Of a stretch of 64,000 bases of DNA, positions 40,170 to 50,955 are shown piece after piece; within the stretch, counting starts at the first letter, position 1, and each line of letters starts with the position of its first letter. This DNA is from Yersinia rochesterensis (GTDB lineage Bacteria; Pseudomonadota; Gammaproteobacteria; Enterobacterales; Enterobacteriaceae). The notes under the pieces are model-generated. The model saw only the letters and a list, made by a program, of their open reading frames with translations, was not told the origin of the DNA and searched no databases. The position numbers and the translations under genes are program-made. The stretch is taken from the NCBI RefSeq assembly GCF_003600645.1, contig NZ_CP032482.1:2356001-2420000 (forward strand), given 5' to 3'.

Positions 40170-41228
40170 ATGGAAATAACACTGTCTCAACGCTATCTCA
40201 ACACCAAGCAAACTCACGCCGAACTGTCCTCGCGTGATTTAGCCCAAAAACTGAATGTTAGCGAAGCCGAACTGGCCTATGTCCGGGTGGGCGAGGATGC
40301 AGAACGATTGGATATCAGCGCCAGCCTGTTGCTTACCGAGTTAAAAAAAGTTGGCGTCACCCGCTCAATCACCCGTAACCCACATGCGACACATGAAATG
40401 ATCGGCGAGTATCAGAACTTGCGGCTCCATGGCCATCTGGGTTTGCTCCTTAATCCGCGCGCACTGGATTTAAGACTGTTTTTTCGCCACTGGAGCACTA
40501 TTTTCAGCCTGCGCGAAACCACCGCGTCCGGTGAGCAACTGAGTATCCAATGCTTTGATTTTCAAGGCAATGCCATTCATCAGATCTATTGTACCGAGGA
40601 AACAAACCAAGACGCCTGGCACGCGTTGGTCGCTCAGTATCGTACGGCGAATAATTCTCCGCTGACAATAGAGCCTGCTGATGAAGCCTCCACCGTATCT
40701 CACATCGACAACGCCATTATTGATGCTGAATGGCGCAAACTGACTGATATCCATCAATTCTTTATGCTGCTGAAGCGCCATAACATTACCCGCCAACAGG
40801 CTTTTAACGCGGTTAAAGATGACTTAGCTTGTCGGGTTAACAATCAAGCATTAATACAAATACTTAACGCCGCTCACACTGACCAAAATGAAATAATGAT
40901 GTTCGTCGGCAACAGTGGATGCATGCAAATATTCACCGGGGTTATTGAACAACTTGAGATTTCGCAACAGGAAAACCCCGCTGACGGCTGGTGGGTAACC
41001 GTGAGAGACCCTCAGTTTAATTTGCAGATAAATCAGTTAGCTATCGCCGAAAGTTGGGTGACGCGCAAGCCGACTAAAGAGGGATTTGTCTCAAGTCTGG
41101 AATTGCTTGATAAGCAGGGTAAGCATATTTTGCAAATCTTTGGTCAACGCAGCGAAGGTCAACCCGAGCAAAATAAATGGCATGATCAATTAGCTGGATT
41201 GATCGCAATAGGTACTCTGGATGAATAA
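40170..41228 (+). CDS. hemS: Haem-handling protein HemS (HemS/HmuS/ChuS family)
   Basis: This cytoplasmic haem-binding protein degrades haem or carries it onward. The 352-residue protein consists of two tandem HemS domains. The haem-ligand histidine is His195 in [15 protein letters not shown], which aligns with His196 of Y. enterocolitica HemS. The start at 40170 follows AAGGA. A longer frame from 40113 is unsupported. It lies 115 bases after hemR and overlaps hemT by eight bases. Confidence 0.88.
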   Translation: MEITLSQRYLNTKQTHAELSSRDLAQKLNVSEAELAYVRVGEDAERLDISASLLLTELKKVGVTRSITRNPHATHEMIGEYQNLRLHGHLGLLLNPRALDLRLFFRHWSTIFSLRETTASGEQLSIQCFDFQGNAIHQIYCTEETNQDAWHALVAQYRTANNSPLTIEPADEASTVSHIDNAIIDAEWRKLTDIHQFFMLLKRHNITRQQAFNAVKDDLACRVNNQALIQILNAAHTDQNEIMMFVGNSGCMQIFTGVIEQLEISQQENPADGWWVTVRDPQFNLQINQLAIAESWVTRKPTKEGFVSSLELLDKQGKHILQIFGQRSEGQPEQNKWHDQLAGLIAIGTLDE

Positions 41229-42072
41229 ATGGACAGCGGCATTTAAATTGGTCGTTTCATTTAGATTTTTCATTTCACTTATTTATGTTATTTCAATAAA
41301 TTGCCTTGCAACACAACGTATCGTAACCATTGGCGGCGATGTTTCTGAAATCACCTACGCATTAGGTGCCGGTGAGCACATTGTCGCCCGTGACAGCACC
41401 AGTCTGAATCCTGCGCCACTAAAAGCGCTGCCCAACGTGGGTTATATGCGCCTGCTGAATGTGGAGGGCATTCTTGCTTTAAAACCCACATTGGTGTTGA
41501 GCACCGCACGCGCCGAGTCTTCAAGGGCATTAAGACAAGTGAAAGATCACGGGATCCAGCTTATCTTTGTTCCGGCAGATAAATCGCCGGAGAGAGTAAT
41601 AGATAAGATACGGATGATTGCCGCCACTGTGAATCAAGAAGAAAAAGGCCAACAACTGATTCAGCATTACCAACAGCAGCTAGCCACGGTGGTTTCAACC
41701 CCGCTGCCAGTGAAAGCATTATTTGCCATGATTCATGCAGGAATTCCGCCCTTAGCGGCGGGAGTAGATACTGCCGCAGAGAGTATGTTCCGGGCGGCAG
41801 GGCTGAAAAATGCCATTGAGGAATTTAGCGGATATCGCCCTTTGTCACAGGAGGGGATCATCGCCAGTGCGCCTGATTTGCTGATTGTCACCACCCATGG
41901 CGTGGCGGCGCTCAAGGGCGTAGAGAATGTCTGGCGCTTACCGGGGCTGGCCCTCACACCGGCAGGTAAACAAAAACGCCTGCTGGTGCTTGATGACATG
42001 GCTCTACTGGGGTTCGGCTTACAAACTCCGGATATGCTCAACCAACTTCGCGCGGCGGCTGAAACTAACTGA
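41221..42072 (+). CDS. hemT: Periplasmic haem-binding protein HemT (HmuT)
   Basis: This 283-residue substrate-binding protein of the haem ABC importer has an N-terminal signal peptide of about 30 residues ([17 protein letters not shown]) and then a cluster-A-III/BtuF-like fold beginning [19 protein letters not shown]. It is the last gene of the cluster. In characterised Yersinia loci (hemPRSTUV, hmuRSTUV) the permease HemU and ATPase HemV follow directly; here a hairpin and the convergent selO follow within 48 bases. The periplasmic protein must therefore use a permease encoded elsewhere, or the system is incomplete. Confidence 0.87.
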   Translation: MNKWTAAFKLVVSFRFFISLIYVISINCLATQRIVTIGGDVSEITYALGAGEHIVARDSTSLNPAPLKALPNVGYMRLLNVEGILALKPTLVLSTARAESSRALRQVKDHGIQLIFVPADKSPERVIDKIRMIAATVNQEEKGQQLIQHYQQQLATVVSTPLPVKALFAMIHAGIPPLAAGVDTAAESMFRAAGLKNAIEEFSGYRPLSQEGIIASAPDLLIVTTHGVAALKGVENVWRLPGLALTPAGKQKRLLVLDDMALLGFGLQTPDMLNQLRAAAETN

Positions 42073-42085
42073 GGGGAAAAACTCG

Positions 42086-42111
42086 GGTGGCGGGAAAGTC
42101 CTCCTGCCACC
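42086..42111. terminator. Hairpin between convergent hemT and selO
   Basis: GGTGGC pairs with GCCACC around CGGGA/TCCTG-like inner bases, directly after hemT and before the selO stop. The T-run is weak. Confidence 0.4.
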
Positions 42112-42119
42112 TATTCTGA

Positions 42120-43580
42120 CTAGCTGGAGCAGGAAATGTCCAAATGCTTGCCCCACTCTGGTGGCAATGCCGCTAAGTCGTTGAATTCAGGTTGGTCAGC
42201 AAAAGGCTGCTGCAACGCCTGATGTAAACGCTGCAAGAGCTGAATATCATCTTTTTCAGCGTGTTCAATAGCCAACTGCGCCAAATAGTTACGCAATATA
42301 TAGTGAGGATTCGCTGCTTTCATGATTTGCTGGCGCTGTGCATCATCAATCGGCTCTTGTTGCAAACGCGCGCGATAACGGCTGTACCAACTATCAAAAG
42401 CGGCCCTGTCGATAAAATCATCCCGCAATGGCGATTGTGCGGAATGTATTTCAACGTCACTCAGCAAACGGAAAGTCCGGGTATAATCCCGCCCTTCTTT
42501 AATCATCAAACTCAATAACCCCGTCAATAAGTCATTATCCTGACTATCGCGCTCGGAAAAGCCTAATTTGGTGCGCATTTGCTGACCGTAAACCACCATT
42601 AATTCTGGCTCATAGGCCTCCAGCCCCCGCTGCAACTGCTCCGCGGTCAGTAGACCAGACAGCGCCTGCCCCAGCCGATGCAGGTTCCATAATGCCACCG
42701 CAGGCTGATTATCAAAAGCATAGCGCCCTTGATGATCAGAATGATTACATATATAACCGGGGACATAATCATCAAGAAAACCGAATGGGCCATAATCCAT
42801 GGTGATGCCCAGTATCGACATATTGTCGGTATTCATCACACCATGGGCAAAACCCACCGTCTGCCAGTGGGCCATTAGCCGTGCAGTGCGCTTAACCACG
42901 TCAGTAAACCACAGCAAATAGCATTCTTCTTGCCCTACGAACTGCGGCCAGTGTCGCGCGATAACATAATCGGCAAGCTGTTTAACTTGAGCGGGCTGCT
43001 GGCGGTAGTAGAAATGCTCGAAATGACCGAAACGCACATGGCTTTCAGCCACTCGTAATAGCATCGCCCCCCGCTCTGTTTGCTCGCGATAAACCGGATG
43101 GTCGCTGGTCACGATGGTCAACGCGCGGCTGGTAGGGATCCCTAAGTGGTGCAAAGCTTCAGAGGCCAAAAACTCGCGCACCACGGAGCGCAATACTGCC
43201 CGCCCATCCCCCATGCGGGAATAGGGCGTTAGACCGGCGCCTTTCAAATGCCAGTCCATCTGCCTGCCATCACTAAGCTGTTGTTCTCCCAGTAAAATAC
43301 CGCGCCCATCCCCCAATTGCCCCGCCCACATACCAAATTGGTGGCCGCTATACACTTGTGCCAATGGCTCCATACCGGGTAATAGCGTTTCGCCCGCCCA
43401 TACCGCCGCTTTCGGGTCGCTAAACCAACTAGCATCAAGCTCCAGTTCGCGCGCGAGCGGCTCACTGTGATAAAGCAGCCGCGCCCCTTTTAAAGGTGTG
43501 GGTTGCAAATGAGTATAAAAACCGCTCAATTTCTGCCCATAGCTACTATTAAACTGAGGTGTTTTATCATCCATTCCCAT
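42120..43580 (-). CDS. selO: Protein AMPylase SelO (YdiU)
   Basis: SelO has a pseudokinase fold but transfers AMP from ATP to Ser, Thr or Tyr of target proteins; E. coli targets reported include glutaredoxin and SucA. The 486-residue protein has the SelO signatures [18 protein letters not shown] near residue 78, [21 protein letters not shown] near 110-130, and the C-terminal [21 protein letters not shown]. coli SelO has 478 residues and no terminal selenocysteine, likewise here. The start at 43580 follows GGAGG by ten bases and overlaps the lplA stop as TGATG, which implies translational coupling. Confidence 0.9.
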   Translation of the reverse strand: MGMDDKTPQFNSSYGQKLSGFYTHLQPTPLKGARLLYHSEPLARELELDASWFSDPKAAVWAGETLLPGMEPLAQVYSGHQFGMWAGQLGDGRGILLGEQQLSDGRQMDWHLKGAGLTPYSRMGDGRAVLRSVVREFLASEALHHLGIPTSRALTIVTSDHPVYREQTERGAMLLRVAESHVRFGHFEHFYYRQQPAQVKQLADYVIARHWPQFVGQEECYLLWFTDVVKRTARLMAHWQTVGFAHGVMNTDNMSILGITMDYGPFGFLDDYVPGYICNHSDHQGRYAFDNQPAVALWNLHRLGQALSGLLTAEQLQRGLEAYEPELMVVYGQQMRTKLGFSERDSQDNDLLTGLLSLMIKEGRDYTRTFRLLSDVEIHSAQSPLRDDFIDRAAFDSWYSRYRARLQQEPIDDAQRQQIMKAANPHYILRNYLAQLAIEHAEKDDIQLLQRLHQALQQPFADQPEFNDLAALPPEWGKHLDISCSS

Positions 43581-44596
43581 CAGCGCATAACCTCCGCCAA
43601 CCACTGGCGAACTTGTAACAGTTCAGCTTGTGAGTCAGGAAAATCATCACTTAATTGCAAGCAAATCGCATTAATGGCGTCGGGGCGATAAGTTGTGCCC
43701 TGTAATCGTTCGGCGAGGGCTTCCAACGGCGCTGGATTCAAACTGTCAGTAAATATTTGGCAGCGGTCAATTGCACCGTGCAATACATCAAAATGCAGTT
43801 CAATTCCGCCCCAGACAAAACGGGTATCGACCAGATGGCTAAATGCCGGGGCCTGACCAAAGTTCCACTCCCAGCTACTCTGTTTGGCAAATTGTTCGGT
43901 GAAACCGGGCAGATCGGGCAATGCTTGTGGGGAGATGATTTCTGCTGAGACTTTTTCATCGTAATAATTGAAAAAAGCTTGTTGGATGGCGACACAAACC
44001 TTTTCGTGATCAATTCCTGGCAGTAACTCCACCAGATTCGTCACCCGTGACCGCACCGAGGTAATGCCTTTGGCCTGCAATTTTTTCGGGTCAGGATTGA
44101 GATAATCAGCCAGACGATTGAGATCAGCGTTGAGCAATAAAGTCCCATGATGAAAACCACGATCTTTAGTTTCTTTATAAGCAGAACCGGAGACTTTGCG
44201 CTCACCATCATGCTTGACCACCACCAAATCATTGCGGCCCGATGCCGTAGCCTGGATACCCATAGAGGCCAATGCATTCAGAATAATTTGAGTTGATATC
44301 GTTTTATCGTATTCCGGTTTACCGGCCATAAAAGTAAAACAGGTATTACCCAAATCATGAAATACTGCCCCGCCACCGCTGCTACGCCGGGCCAGCTTCA
44401 CCCCATCTTGTTCCATACGCCGGGTATTACACTCTTTCCATGGGTTCTGCGCGCGGCCTATGACCACGGTATTGGCATTACGCCATAAAAACAGAACCCG
44501 CTGATCCGGCGACATTTGGCGAAAAATACACTCTTCTACCGCCAGATTGAACCAGGGATCATAGGAATCAGAAATGAGTAACCGAAGGGATGACAT
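43580..44596 (-). CDS. lplA: Lipoate-protein ligase A
   Basis: LplA activates free lipoate with ATP and joins it to the lipoyl domains of 2-oxoacid dehydrogenases and the glycine cleavage H protein. The 338-residue protein has [20 protein letters not shown] near residue 70-90 and [21 protein letters not shown] near 135-155, both LplA signatures, and a C-terminal accessory domain from about 250. In E. coli, lplA lies elsewhere (near serB). Here it forms a two-gene unit with selO. Confidence 0.92.
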   Translation of the reverse strand: MSSLRLLISDSYDPWFNLAVEECIFRQMSPDQRVLFLWRNANTVVIGRAQNPWKECNTRRMEQDGVKLARRSSGGGAVFHDLGNTCFTFMAGKPEYDKTISTQIILNALASMGIQATASGRNDLVVVKHDGERKVSGSAYKETKDRGFHHGTLLLNADLNRLADYLNPDPKKLQAKGITSVRSRVTNLVELLPGIDHEKVCVAIQQAFFNYYDEKVSAEIISPQALPDLPGFTEQFAKQSSWEWNFGQAPAFSHLVDTRFVWGGIELHFDVLHGAIDRCQIFTDSLNPAPLEALAERLQGTTYRPDAINAICLQLSDDFPDSQAELLQVRQWLAEVMR

Positions 44597-44661
44597 AAAC
44601 GCGGCTCCGAACCAGAATAAGCAGCCACTAAGATAACATAATCGGCCTAGATATCTTTAGG

Positions 44662-44720
44662 TTCGGGTGAATGAGTGTGAGCGCAGCTAACACCCCTGCG
44701 GCTTCAAAGGTGAAGGAATA
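44662..44720. repeat. Truncated ERIC, in tandem with a full copy
   Basis: Only the right half is present: TTCGGGTGAATGAG, then GCAGCTAACACCCCTGCGGC and the terminal GGTGAAGGAATA. It abuts the complete element that starts at 44718, so the two share a boundary. Confidence 0.75.
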
Positions 44721-44844
44721 CCCCAATACCATTGGAGTTGCAGGTAGGCAGCCAGCAAACTCATCCCGATGAGCTTACATCAAGTAAGTGATTCGGGTGC
44801 GTGAGCGCAGCTAACACCCCTGCGGCTTCAAGGGTGAAGGGGAT
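44718..44844. repeat. ERIC element between lplA and nlpC (127 bp)
   Basis: Full-length element from ATACCCCAATACCATTGGAG to GGTGAAGGGGAT, with the core GAGCTTACATCAAGTAAGTG. It ends four bases from the nlpC stop codon and can form the 3' hairpin of the nlpC mRNA. Confidence 0.88.
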
Positions 44845-44847
44845 GTT

Positions 44848-45315
44848 TCACATACGGCGCGCTTGCCAATACACCCGTTTCCAGTAAACATTCTCTAGCG
44901 ATGAACGAATGACACCTTTGCTCGTTGAGGCATGAATGAATTCATCATTAGTATCGTAAATGCCAACGTGTAATCCATTTTGCCCGCTGCCGGTTTTAAA
45001 GAACACTAAATCACCTGGCATCAGTTCATCACGGGGGACTTTCGTGCCTAACGTGGTTTGCGCAATAGTCGTGCGAGGCAATTGCATATCAAAACGATCA
45101 CGGAATGTGCGGTAAACAAAACCAGAACAATCAACGCCGCGTTGGTCTAACCCACCATTACGATAAGGCGTGCCCTCCCACTGGCGCAGTTGTTCATTCA
45201 GTTTGGCAACCACCACAATAGAATCAGACAAGTGACCACTTGGTGTCGGGGCATGGCTGCTACAGCCAGCAAGGATAATACTGATCAGAAAGATCCAGAA
45301 ACGTATCCGCATCAA
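44848..45315 (-). CDS. nlpC: NlpC/P60-family lipoprotein NlpC
   Basis: This 155-residue putative murein endopeptidase is exported as a lipoprotein: lipobox LAGC at residues 15-18, with Cys18 the lipidated residue. The NlpC/P60 domain begins near residue 38. The catalytic Cys lies in RGVDCSGFVY and the His in GLHVGIYD. It is the namesake family member, and in E. coli it lies beside btuD. Here the arn operon separates the two. The start may be the second Met (45312). Confidence 0.9.
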   Translation of the reverse strand: MMRIRFWIFLISIILAGCSSHAPTPSGHLSDSIVVVAKLNEQLRQWEGTPYRNGGLDQRGVDCSGFVYRTFRDRFDMQLPRTTIAQTTLGTKVPRDELMPGDLVFFKTGSGQNGLHVGIYDTNDEFIHASTSKGVIRSSLENVYWKRVYWQARRM

Positions 45316-45423
45316 TAATTCACCAAGGTAAAGCTTAGCTTAGCCAATTCACTATACAATCAGCTAGTTGCTAATGAAGGATATCAGTAAGGTAATTTAA
45401 CTATCGATTTTGGAAAAAACAAG

Positions 45424-45492
45424 TTATACCCGTCATACTTCAAATTGCATGTGCGTTGGCTGCTTTCCTGCAACTCGAATTATTTAGGGTAC
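45424..45492. repeat. Short ERIC derivative (69 bp) downstream of arnF
   Basis: Inverted relative to the 69-base form at 32228: TTATACCCGTCATACTTCAA on the left, CAACTCGAATTATTTAGGGT on the right. The rest of the 304-base gap between nlpC and arnF shows no gene. The element may serve as the 3' hairpin of the arn mRNA. Confidence 0.75.
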
Positions 45493-45619
45493 ATACCCAC
45501 CATCTTTCAAGTTGCGGGCATGCTGGTGACTCTCATTACTCAGCCTACTTCTGAATCTCATGTCTATAAAACCACTATGATTTGATATTTATCAGTTAAA
45601 TATCAATTGGATGGAAATT

Positions 45620-46006
45620 TCAGTCTCTTTTTATTGGTTTTGTATTAATCAACCATATGCCCAGTAAAATAAAGCCCGCACCCAATGTCTTCAGTAAAGT
45701 TGCAGACTCACTAAACCATGGGAGTGATACAGCGCCTAAATAAACCAATGCATAACTGAGGCTTAATAGTGGATATGCACGATTGAGCGGTAAATATCTT
45801 AGTGCAAAGAACCAACACAACATTGATAAAGCATATCCCGCCAGCCCGCAAATAACGGCGAGTAATTGTGTCAGGTGATTGAATAAGAATTGCCCATTAA
45901 TATCGGCTAACGACATTAATGGCGTATTCATCATGCCCCATTTCAATATTAATTGTGCAGCCGTCACCAGCAGTACACTTCCGATTCCCCAGCCATACCC
46001 TTTCAT
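45620..46006 (-). CDS. arnF: Undecaprenyl-phosphate-aminoarabinose flippase subunit ArnF
   Basis: ArnF pairs with ArnE to flip undecaprenyl-phosphate-L-Ara4N to the periplasmic face. The 128-residue protein has four membrane helices of the EamA/SMR type. The start at 46006 overlaps the arnE stop as ATGA, which favours it over the in-frame ATG three codons upstream. It is the last gene of the operon. Confidence 0.9.
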   Translation of the reverse strand: MKGYGWGIGSVLLVTAAQLILKWGMMNTPLMSLADINGQFLFNHLTQLLAVICGLAGYALSMLCWFFALRYLPLNRAYPLLSLSYALVYLGAVSLPWFSESATLLKTLGAGFILLGIWLINTKPIKRD

Positions 46007-46347
46007 AACTGCCAACTAATTAAAAGAATACCAAACATAATGGAAGCGACCCCCAACCAATGGCGAGAAGTCGCTTTCTCGCCATAAAACAGTTGAGCGG
46101 CCAAGGTGACTAACACGAAATTAAAACTGAGAATTGGATACGCCACACTCAGAGGTAAATGTTGCAGTAAACGTAACCACAGCAACATCCCCAAACCGAG
46201 TAAAAACACGGCACTAACCAGCCAGCGCAATACCGGGGCCAGCCGCTTTTCTTGCGGCAAGGCCCAACATTGCGCTGCTTGTTTCTGACACAACTGCCCC
46301 GCACAGGTCAATAAACTGACCATTATCAATAACAGGTAGTTGGTCAT
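46003..46347 (-). CDS. arnE: Undecaprenyl-phosphate-aminoarabinose flippase subunit ArnE
   Basis: This 114-residue SMR-like protein with four membrane helices is the partner of ArnF. The start at 46347 ([10 protein letters not shown]) overlaps the arnT stop as ATGA. Frames beginning six codons upstream are less likely. Confidence 0.92.
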   Translation of the reverse strand: MTNYLLLIMVSLLTCAGQLCQKQAAQCWALPQEKRLAPVLRWLVSAVFLLGLGMLLWLRLLQHLPLSVAYPILSFNFVLVTLAAQLFYGEKATSRHWLGVASIMFGILLISWQL

Positions 46348-48008
46348 GGTGTTTTCTTGTACCACAAAAGGACTAAGCGATTCATCAGGTTAACTTTATC
46401 CGCTGCAGGTAAAGTATCCGGTATTTTCTCATCGCGGGATAATTGAACCACCAGTGAAACATCACCTAGCTTACGAGCCTCAGCTAGCCAATCGTTGAAA
46501 TTTCGGCCATTGATATAGTGACTTTCACTGTCAGCATAATTCAGCCCATAAGCCAATTCGCCCTTTTCGCTAAACATCAAAATATCGCTGCGTTTTAGCT
46601 CCCAAGCAAGCCCAGCCGCGACACCCACACTGTCAGTGGCCACATAACGGCTACTATTGAGTTCGACAAAATTACTCCGAATGAAGTTCTGCGGCTGTTT
46701 GGAATCAATGACCTGTTGTGGGATCAGATAACCTACCAGCACTATAAACAGCAATGGGCAAGCCGCAGCCCAGCGCCAATGGCGCGCATTATTACGCAGA
46801 GTAACAAAACCGACTATCCCCCATCCGGCAAAGGCAATTGTCGCCAGTACGACTTTTTGATGTTCATGAGGTTCATATGCCACCAGATGAGCCACCAGCC
46901 CCATACCAATAATCAAGATAGCCACTGCACAAATAAGCCCAAAGCCGAGGTTTATCGCAGCATTAATCTTTAATGCCCGCATGCGCATCTTCTCAGCACA
47001 ATCAGTAGCATAAGCGGCCATCAATAAAGATAATGGTGCCATACAGGGCAAAATATAAGTCGGAAGTTTCCCTTTAGCCACACTGAAAAATAGCAACGGC
47101 ATTAATACCCAACTGAGTAAAAAGAATAGCTCCGGCCGTGCAACCCGTTCGCGCCACCCTTTCAGTAAGGCTCCAGGTAATAACCCCAACCAAGGCAAAA
47201 CCCCCAGACACAGAATAGGTAAATAATACCAAATGGGGGCTTTATGCTGAGCGTCTTTCTCTGCAAAGCGCTGAATATGTTCGACCCAGAAAAAATAGCG
47301 CCAAAAATCAGGCTCGCGTTGAGCAATAGCTAATGCCCACGGCAAGCTCAATATTATCGCACCCACGATGGCTATCGGACCAAAAACAATCAGCTCTTTT
47401 ACTCTTTTTTGCTGTATGACAATCGGCAATACCGAGATGACCGGCACTGCCAATGCCAGAAACCCCTTAGTCATGAAGCCCATACCGCAAGTCAAACCAA
47501 GGAGGAGATAAGCTCCTGCTTTTTGTTTTGCGGTTTCTGCTCGCAGCGTGAGATAAAAACAAACCATCGATGCAGTGAGCCATAATGAAATCATCGGATC
47601 CAGTACGGCATAAGAACCAATACTAAATACCAACAGCATGGAAAGGTAAATTAATGCCGCTAAAAACGATGTGGAGCGGTTACGCCATAATAACGTTGCC
47701 AACCAATAAACCAGGACGGCACTCAGGGCAGTACTAAATATTGAACCGAATCGTACGGCAAAATTTGTATCACCAAAGATCCACTGGCTAATATTATTGA
47801 ACCAATATCCCGCGATAGGTTTTTCAAAATAACGAATTCCCAGTAAATGCGGTACCACCCAGTCGCCACGCTGTAACATTTCGCGGCTTATTTCAGCATA
47901 ACGTGTTTCATCAGGCTGCCATAATAAACGGCTATTAATCGGCAATAGATAAACCAAAGCAAAAAACAATGCCAGCAGCGCAGCGCCACTTCCTTTTAAC
48001 AGCCTCAT
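46344..48008 (-). CDS. arnT: Lipid A aminoarabinose transferase ArnT
   Basis: This GT83-family inner-membrane glycosyltransferase moves L-Ara4N from undecaprenyl phosphate to lipid A, giving resistance to polymyxin and cationic peptides. The 554-residue protein has about 12 membrane helices and the DETRYAEI motif in the first periplasmic loop (residues 34-41). The start at 48008 overlaps the arnD stop as ATGA. A longer frame reads into arnD and is not real. Confidence 0.95.
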   Translation of the reverse strand: MRLLKGSGAALLALFFALVYLLPINSRLLWQPDETRYAEISREMLQRGDWVVPHLLGIRYFEKPIAGYWFNNISQWIFGDTNFAVRFGSIFSTALSAVLVYWLATLLWRNRSTSFLAALIYLSMLLVFSIGSYAVLDPMISLWLTASMVCFYLTLRAETAKQKAGAYLLLGLTCGMGFMTKGFLALAVPVISVLPIVIQQKRVKELIVFGPIAIVGAIILSLPWALAIAQREPDFWRYFFWVEHIQRFAEKDAQHKAPIWYYLPILCLGVLPWLGLLPGALLKGWRERVARPELFFLLSWVLMPLLFFSVAKGKLPTYILPCMAPLSLLMAAYATDCAEKMRMRALKINAAINLGFGLICAVAILIIGMGLVAHLVAYEPHEHQKVVLATIAFAGWGIVGFVTLRNNARHWRWAAACPLLFIVLVGYLIPQQVIDSKQPQNFIRSNFVELNSSRYVATDSVGVAAGLAWELKRSDILMFSEKGELAYGLNYADSESHYINGRNFNDWLAEARKLGDVSLVVQLSRDEKIPDTLPAADKVNLMNRLVLLWYKKTP

Positions 48009-48910
48009 TGCACATCCTTTATATCTGACTGACACCCTAGCCACCCCTCTCGCCCTGGAAAAGCAGCTCGTACAACTTTCCCTACGGGGAGTGAATCCAG
48101 ATTTTCGGGTAATAGTGAACTCAGAGCACAAAATTGAATACCGCGCTCCTGCGCCGTCATCAATAATTGTTCGAACATCAATGCCTGTGACATCCCTTCG
48201 ACTTCAGCATGAATGGTGTAAACCGGCACACCGCTATCATGTGAAATGGCATTCATAATGAAATCATTAAAGTCTTCGGCCCGAACCTCACTGCCCACGA
48301 CTTCATCGTAAGTGGGTAAAGTGACGGGAATTTGTACAGTACCCAAGCGGCCATCAGGCAACAATGGGCGGAAAGGATGAGTACCACGGCAATCACTGTT
48401 GTAGCTGAATGAGAACAACTGTTTTACTGCCAAAACACGTTCATCGGCACGCCAACCCGCCGCCGCAGAACAGGTGACCGGTTGCTGAATGCTTTCTTGT
48501 AATGCATCAACGCCCCATTGCACCTGCGCAGTTAATTGCTGTTCTGACCAAGAGGCGACTTTAGCTTGCCAACCTTGATGGTCCCAAGCATGTAAGCCAA
48601 CTTCGTGCCCCGCCTGTAAAGTCTCTTTCATCAACGGGCCGAAATCTTTAGCGATTTGCTTACCCGGCCAGGCCGTTCCGGCCAGCAAGATATCCCAGCC
48701 ATAAAGCGAGGCAGCATTAGAACGCAGCATTTTCCACAGGAAACGGGGGCGGAAAAGGCGCCATAAATGGCGCCCCATATTATCCGGCCCAACACTGAAA
48801 AAAAAGCTGGCACTAATATCATATTTTTCCAGTACAGCAAGTAATGATGGCACACCTTCCTTCGTCCCACGGTAGGTATCTACATCAATCCTCAGGCCAA
48901 CTTGCTTCAT
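48005..48910 (-). CDS. arnD: 4-deoxy-4-formamido-L-arabinose-phosphoundecaprenol deformylase ArnD
   Basis: This NodB/polysaccharide-deacetylase-fold enzyme removes the formyl group from undecaprenyl-phosphate-L-Ara4FN. The 301-residue protein has the metal-binding RIDVDT at 7-12 and [13 protein letters not shown] near 103-115. It overlaps arnA by four bases (ATGA). Confidence 0.94.
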   Translation of the reverse strand: MKQVGLRIDVDTYRGTKEGVPSLLAVLEKYDISASFFFSVGPDNMGRHLWRLFRPRFLWKMLRSNAASLYGWDILLAGTAWPGKQIAKDFGPLMKETLQAGHEVGLHAWDHQGWQAKVASWSEQQLTAQVQWGVDALQESIQQPVTCSAAAGWRADERVLAVKQLFSFSYNSDCRGTHPFRPLLPDGRLGTVQIPVTLPTYDEVVGSEVRAEDFNDFIMNAISHDSGVPVYTIHAEVEGMSQALMFEQLLMTAQERGIQFCALSSLLPENLDSLPVGKVVRAAFPGREGWLGCQSDIKDVQ

Positions 48911-50955
48911 ACCTGATGTTCATCCTTCGAGGTTTTGTTTTGCTCAATGGCATTTTTCTCATTAACACTCTGCTCAATAACACTCTGCTCAATAACAACA
49001 CCACGCAGGAAGAAGTCCAAAGTTTCCGTGACGGTTTGTTGCAAAGTAATTTCTGGTTGCCATTGTAATATACGCCGCGCATTACGAATACTTGGCGTGC
49101 GATGTTCTACGTCCTGATAGCCTTTCCCATAATATGCGCTGCTTTCGATATCTTTAAAGCCCGCAAACGGCGGGAATTTATCGCGTAATTCGTGTTGTTC
49201 GAAACTGCTTAATAACATTTCCGCCAATTCACGAATACTGGCTTCATTGGTTGGGTTCCCGATATTGATTATCTGTCCATCACAGGCACCATCACGATTC
49301 TCAATAATACGGAATAATGCTTCAATACCATCATGAATATCTGTAAAGCAACGCTTTTGCTCCCCACCATCGACAAGTTTAATTGGCGAGCCTTCGACCA
49401 GATTTAAAATAAGCTGCGTAATGGCGCGGGAACTGCCAATGCGGGCGGCATCAAGATTATCCAAACGCGGCCCCATCCAGTTGAATGGACGGAACAGGGT
49501 AAATTTCAAATTTTCTTTCGCGCCGTAAGCCCAGATAACACGGTCTAACAGTTGTTTGGAAACCGAGTAAATCCAACGCTGTTTATTAATCGGCCCAACA
49601 ATCAGTCGTGAACTGTCTTCATCGAATTCTTTATCATCACACATGCCATACACTTCGGAGGTGGATGGGAAGACAATACGTTTATTGTATTTAACACAAT
49701 CACGAACGATTTTTAGGTTTTCTTCAAAATCTAATTCGAAAACACGCAACGGATTACGGGTATATTCAATAGGGGTCGCAATCGCTACCAAAGGCAAAAT
49801 AACGTCACATTTTTTAATGTGATATTCAATCCATTCGGAATGAATACTAATGTCACCCTCAACAAAATGGAAATTCGGGTTGTCCAGGAAACGACTGATG
49901 GCATCAGAACCAATATCTAAGCCATAAACTTCGTAGCGGTCATCACGCAACAAACGCTCAGTTAGATGGTTACCAATGAAGCCATTGACGCCCAATATCA
50001 ATACGCGGGTACGTCTTTTCAGGATTTTACTTGGCTTGTTACCGAGACGGACGTCAGTGACAATCCCCATCTCTTGGGCCAAACGGTGCCCCTGAACATA
50101 TAACCCGTCCTCCCCCTGACCCGTCATAATTTCCAGCGCGCCTTCACCACAAGCGACAACTAATGGAGAGGTTGACAGCACGGTACCAGCTTGCTTGCCA
50201 TGAACAATATTGAGTGGACGTGCGCGCCAGACGATCAATTTGCGTTGCCCAAGATAACTGAACGCACCGGGGTAAGGTTCGGTCACTGCGCGCACCAGAT
50301 TATTGATTTCTGATGCTGATTTTTGCCAATAAATTTCGCCATCATCTGCCGTACGGCGGCCAAAATAGCTGGCTCCGGCTTCTTTTTGGGGTACCAGAGG
50401 TAATGACGCACTTTTCATTTTAGGCAATAGGTCATGCAGCAATTCTTGGGCGGCATCACGTATTTTTGCATGTAGCGTTAAGGCAGTATCTGTCTCACTA
50501 ATGATGACTTTATGCTGACCGACAATCGGGCCTGCATCGGCTTTATTCACCATCTGGTGTAAAGTCACACCGGTTTCTGTCTCACCATTGACCAACACCC
50601 AGTTAATCGGCGCTCGCCCACGGTATTTCGGTAATAAAGAGCCATGTAAATTAAAACCACCACGTGGTGCCGATGACAAAATGTCATCACTGAGCATATT
50701 GCGGTAGTAGAAAGAGAAAATGATATCAGGCTGTAATTGCTTAATACGTTCAACCCACAGCGGATGGTTAACATCTTCTGGTGCAAATACCGGTAGCTCT
50801 AGATCTGCGGCCACTTTGGCGACAGAAGAGAAAAAGCGATTCTCGCCAGGAGAGTCAGTATGGGTAAAGACCGCCTGAATATCGTAACCGGCTTCAACAA
50901 GGGCTTTCAGGCCGACACAGCCAATATCATGATAGGCAAAGACAATCGCTTTCAT
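48907..50955 (-). CDS. arnA: Bifunctional UDP-L-Ara4N formyltransferase / UDP-glucuronate decarboxylase ArnA
   Basis: The N-terminal formyltransferase domain (about 1-304) has [16 protein letters not shown] with the catalytic His and Asp motifs. The C-terminal SDR domain (about 315-655) has [15 protein letters not shown] and the YSVSK catalytic Tyr/Lys, and oxidatively decarboxylates UDP-glucuronate. The 682-residue protein is longer than the 660 of E. coli. The excess is a C-terminal tail of five-residue repeats ([20 protein letters not shown]), encoded in part by a perfect 15-base tandem duplication at 48964-48993. Confidence 0.95.
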   Translation of the reverse strand: MKAIVFAYHDIGCVGLKALVEAGYDIQAVFTHTDSPGENRFFSSVAKVAADLELPVFAPEDVNHPLWVERIKQLQPDIIFSFYYRNMLSDDILSSAPRGGFNLHGSLLPKYRGRAPINWVLVNGETETGVTLHQMVNKADAGPIVGQHKVIISETDTALTLHAKIRDAAQELLHDLLPKMKSASLPLVPQKEAGASYFGRRTADDGEIYWQKSASEINNLVRAVTEPYPGAFSYLGQRKLIVWRARPLNIVHGKQAGTVLSTSPLVVACGEGALEIMTGQGEDGLYVQGHRLAQEMGIVTDVRLGNKPSKILKRRTRVLILGVNGFIGNHLTERLLRDDRYEVYGLDIGSDAISRFLDNPNFHFVEGDISIHSEWIEYHIKKCDVILPLVAIATPIEYTRNPLRVFELDFEENLKIVRDCVKYNKRIVFPSTSEVYGMCDDKEFDEDSSRLIVGPINKQRWIYSVSKQLLDRVIWAYGAKENLKFTLFRPFNWMGPRLDNLDAARIGSSRAITQLILNLVEGSPIKLVDGGEQKRCFTDIHDGIEALFRIIENRDGACDGQIINIGNPTNEASIRELAEMLLSSFEQHELRDKFPPFAGFKDIESSAYYGKGYQDVEHRTPSIRNARRILQWQPEITLQQTVTETLDFFLRGVVIEQSVIEQSVNEKNAIEQNKTSKDEHQV
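48964..48993. repeat. Perfect 15-bp tandem duplication in the arnA 3' end
   Basis: Two copies of AACACTCTGCTCAAT in direct repeat encode IEQSV twice on the minus strand. The flanking codons are degenerate copies. The unit is a multiple of three, so copy-number change would lengthen or shorten ArnA without a frameshift. Confidence 0.85.

Noticed and set aside
46106..46288. Plus-strand frame inside the arnE region
   Set aside because: Antisense to a well-supported gene, with no start signal.
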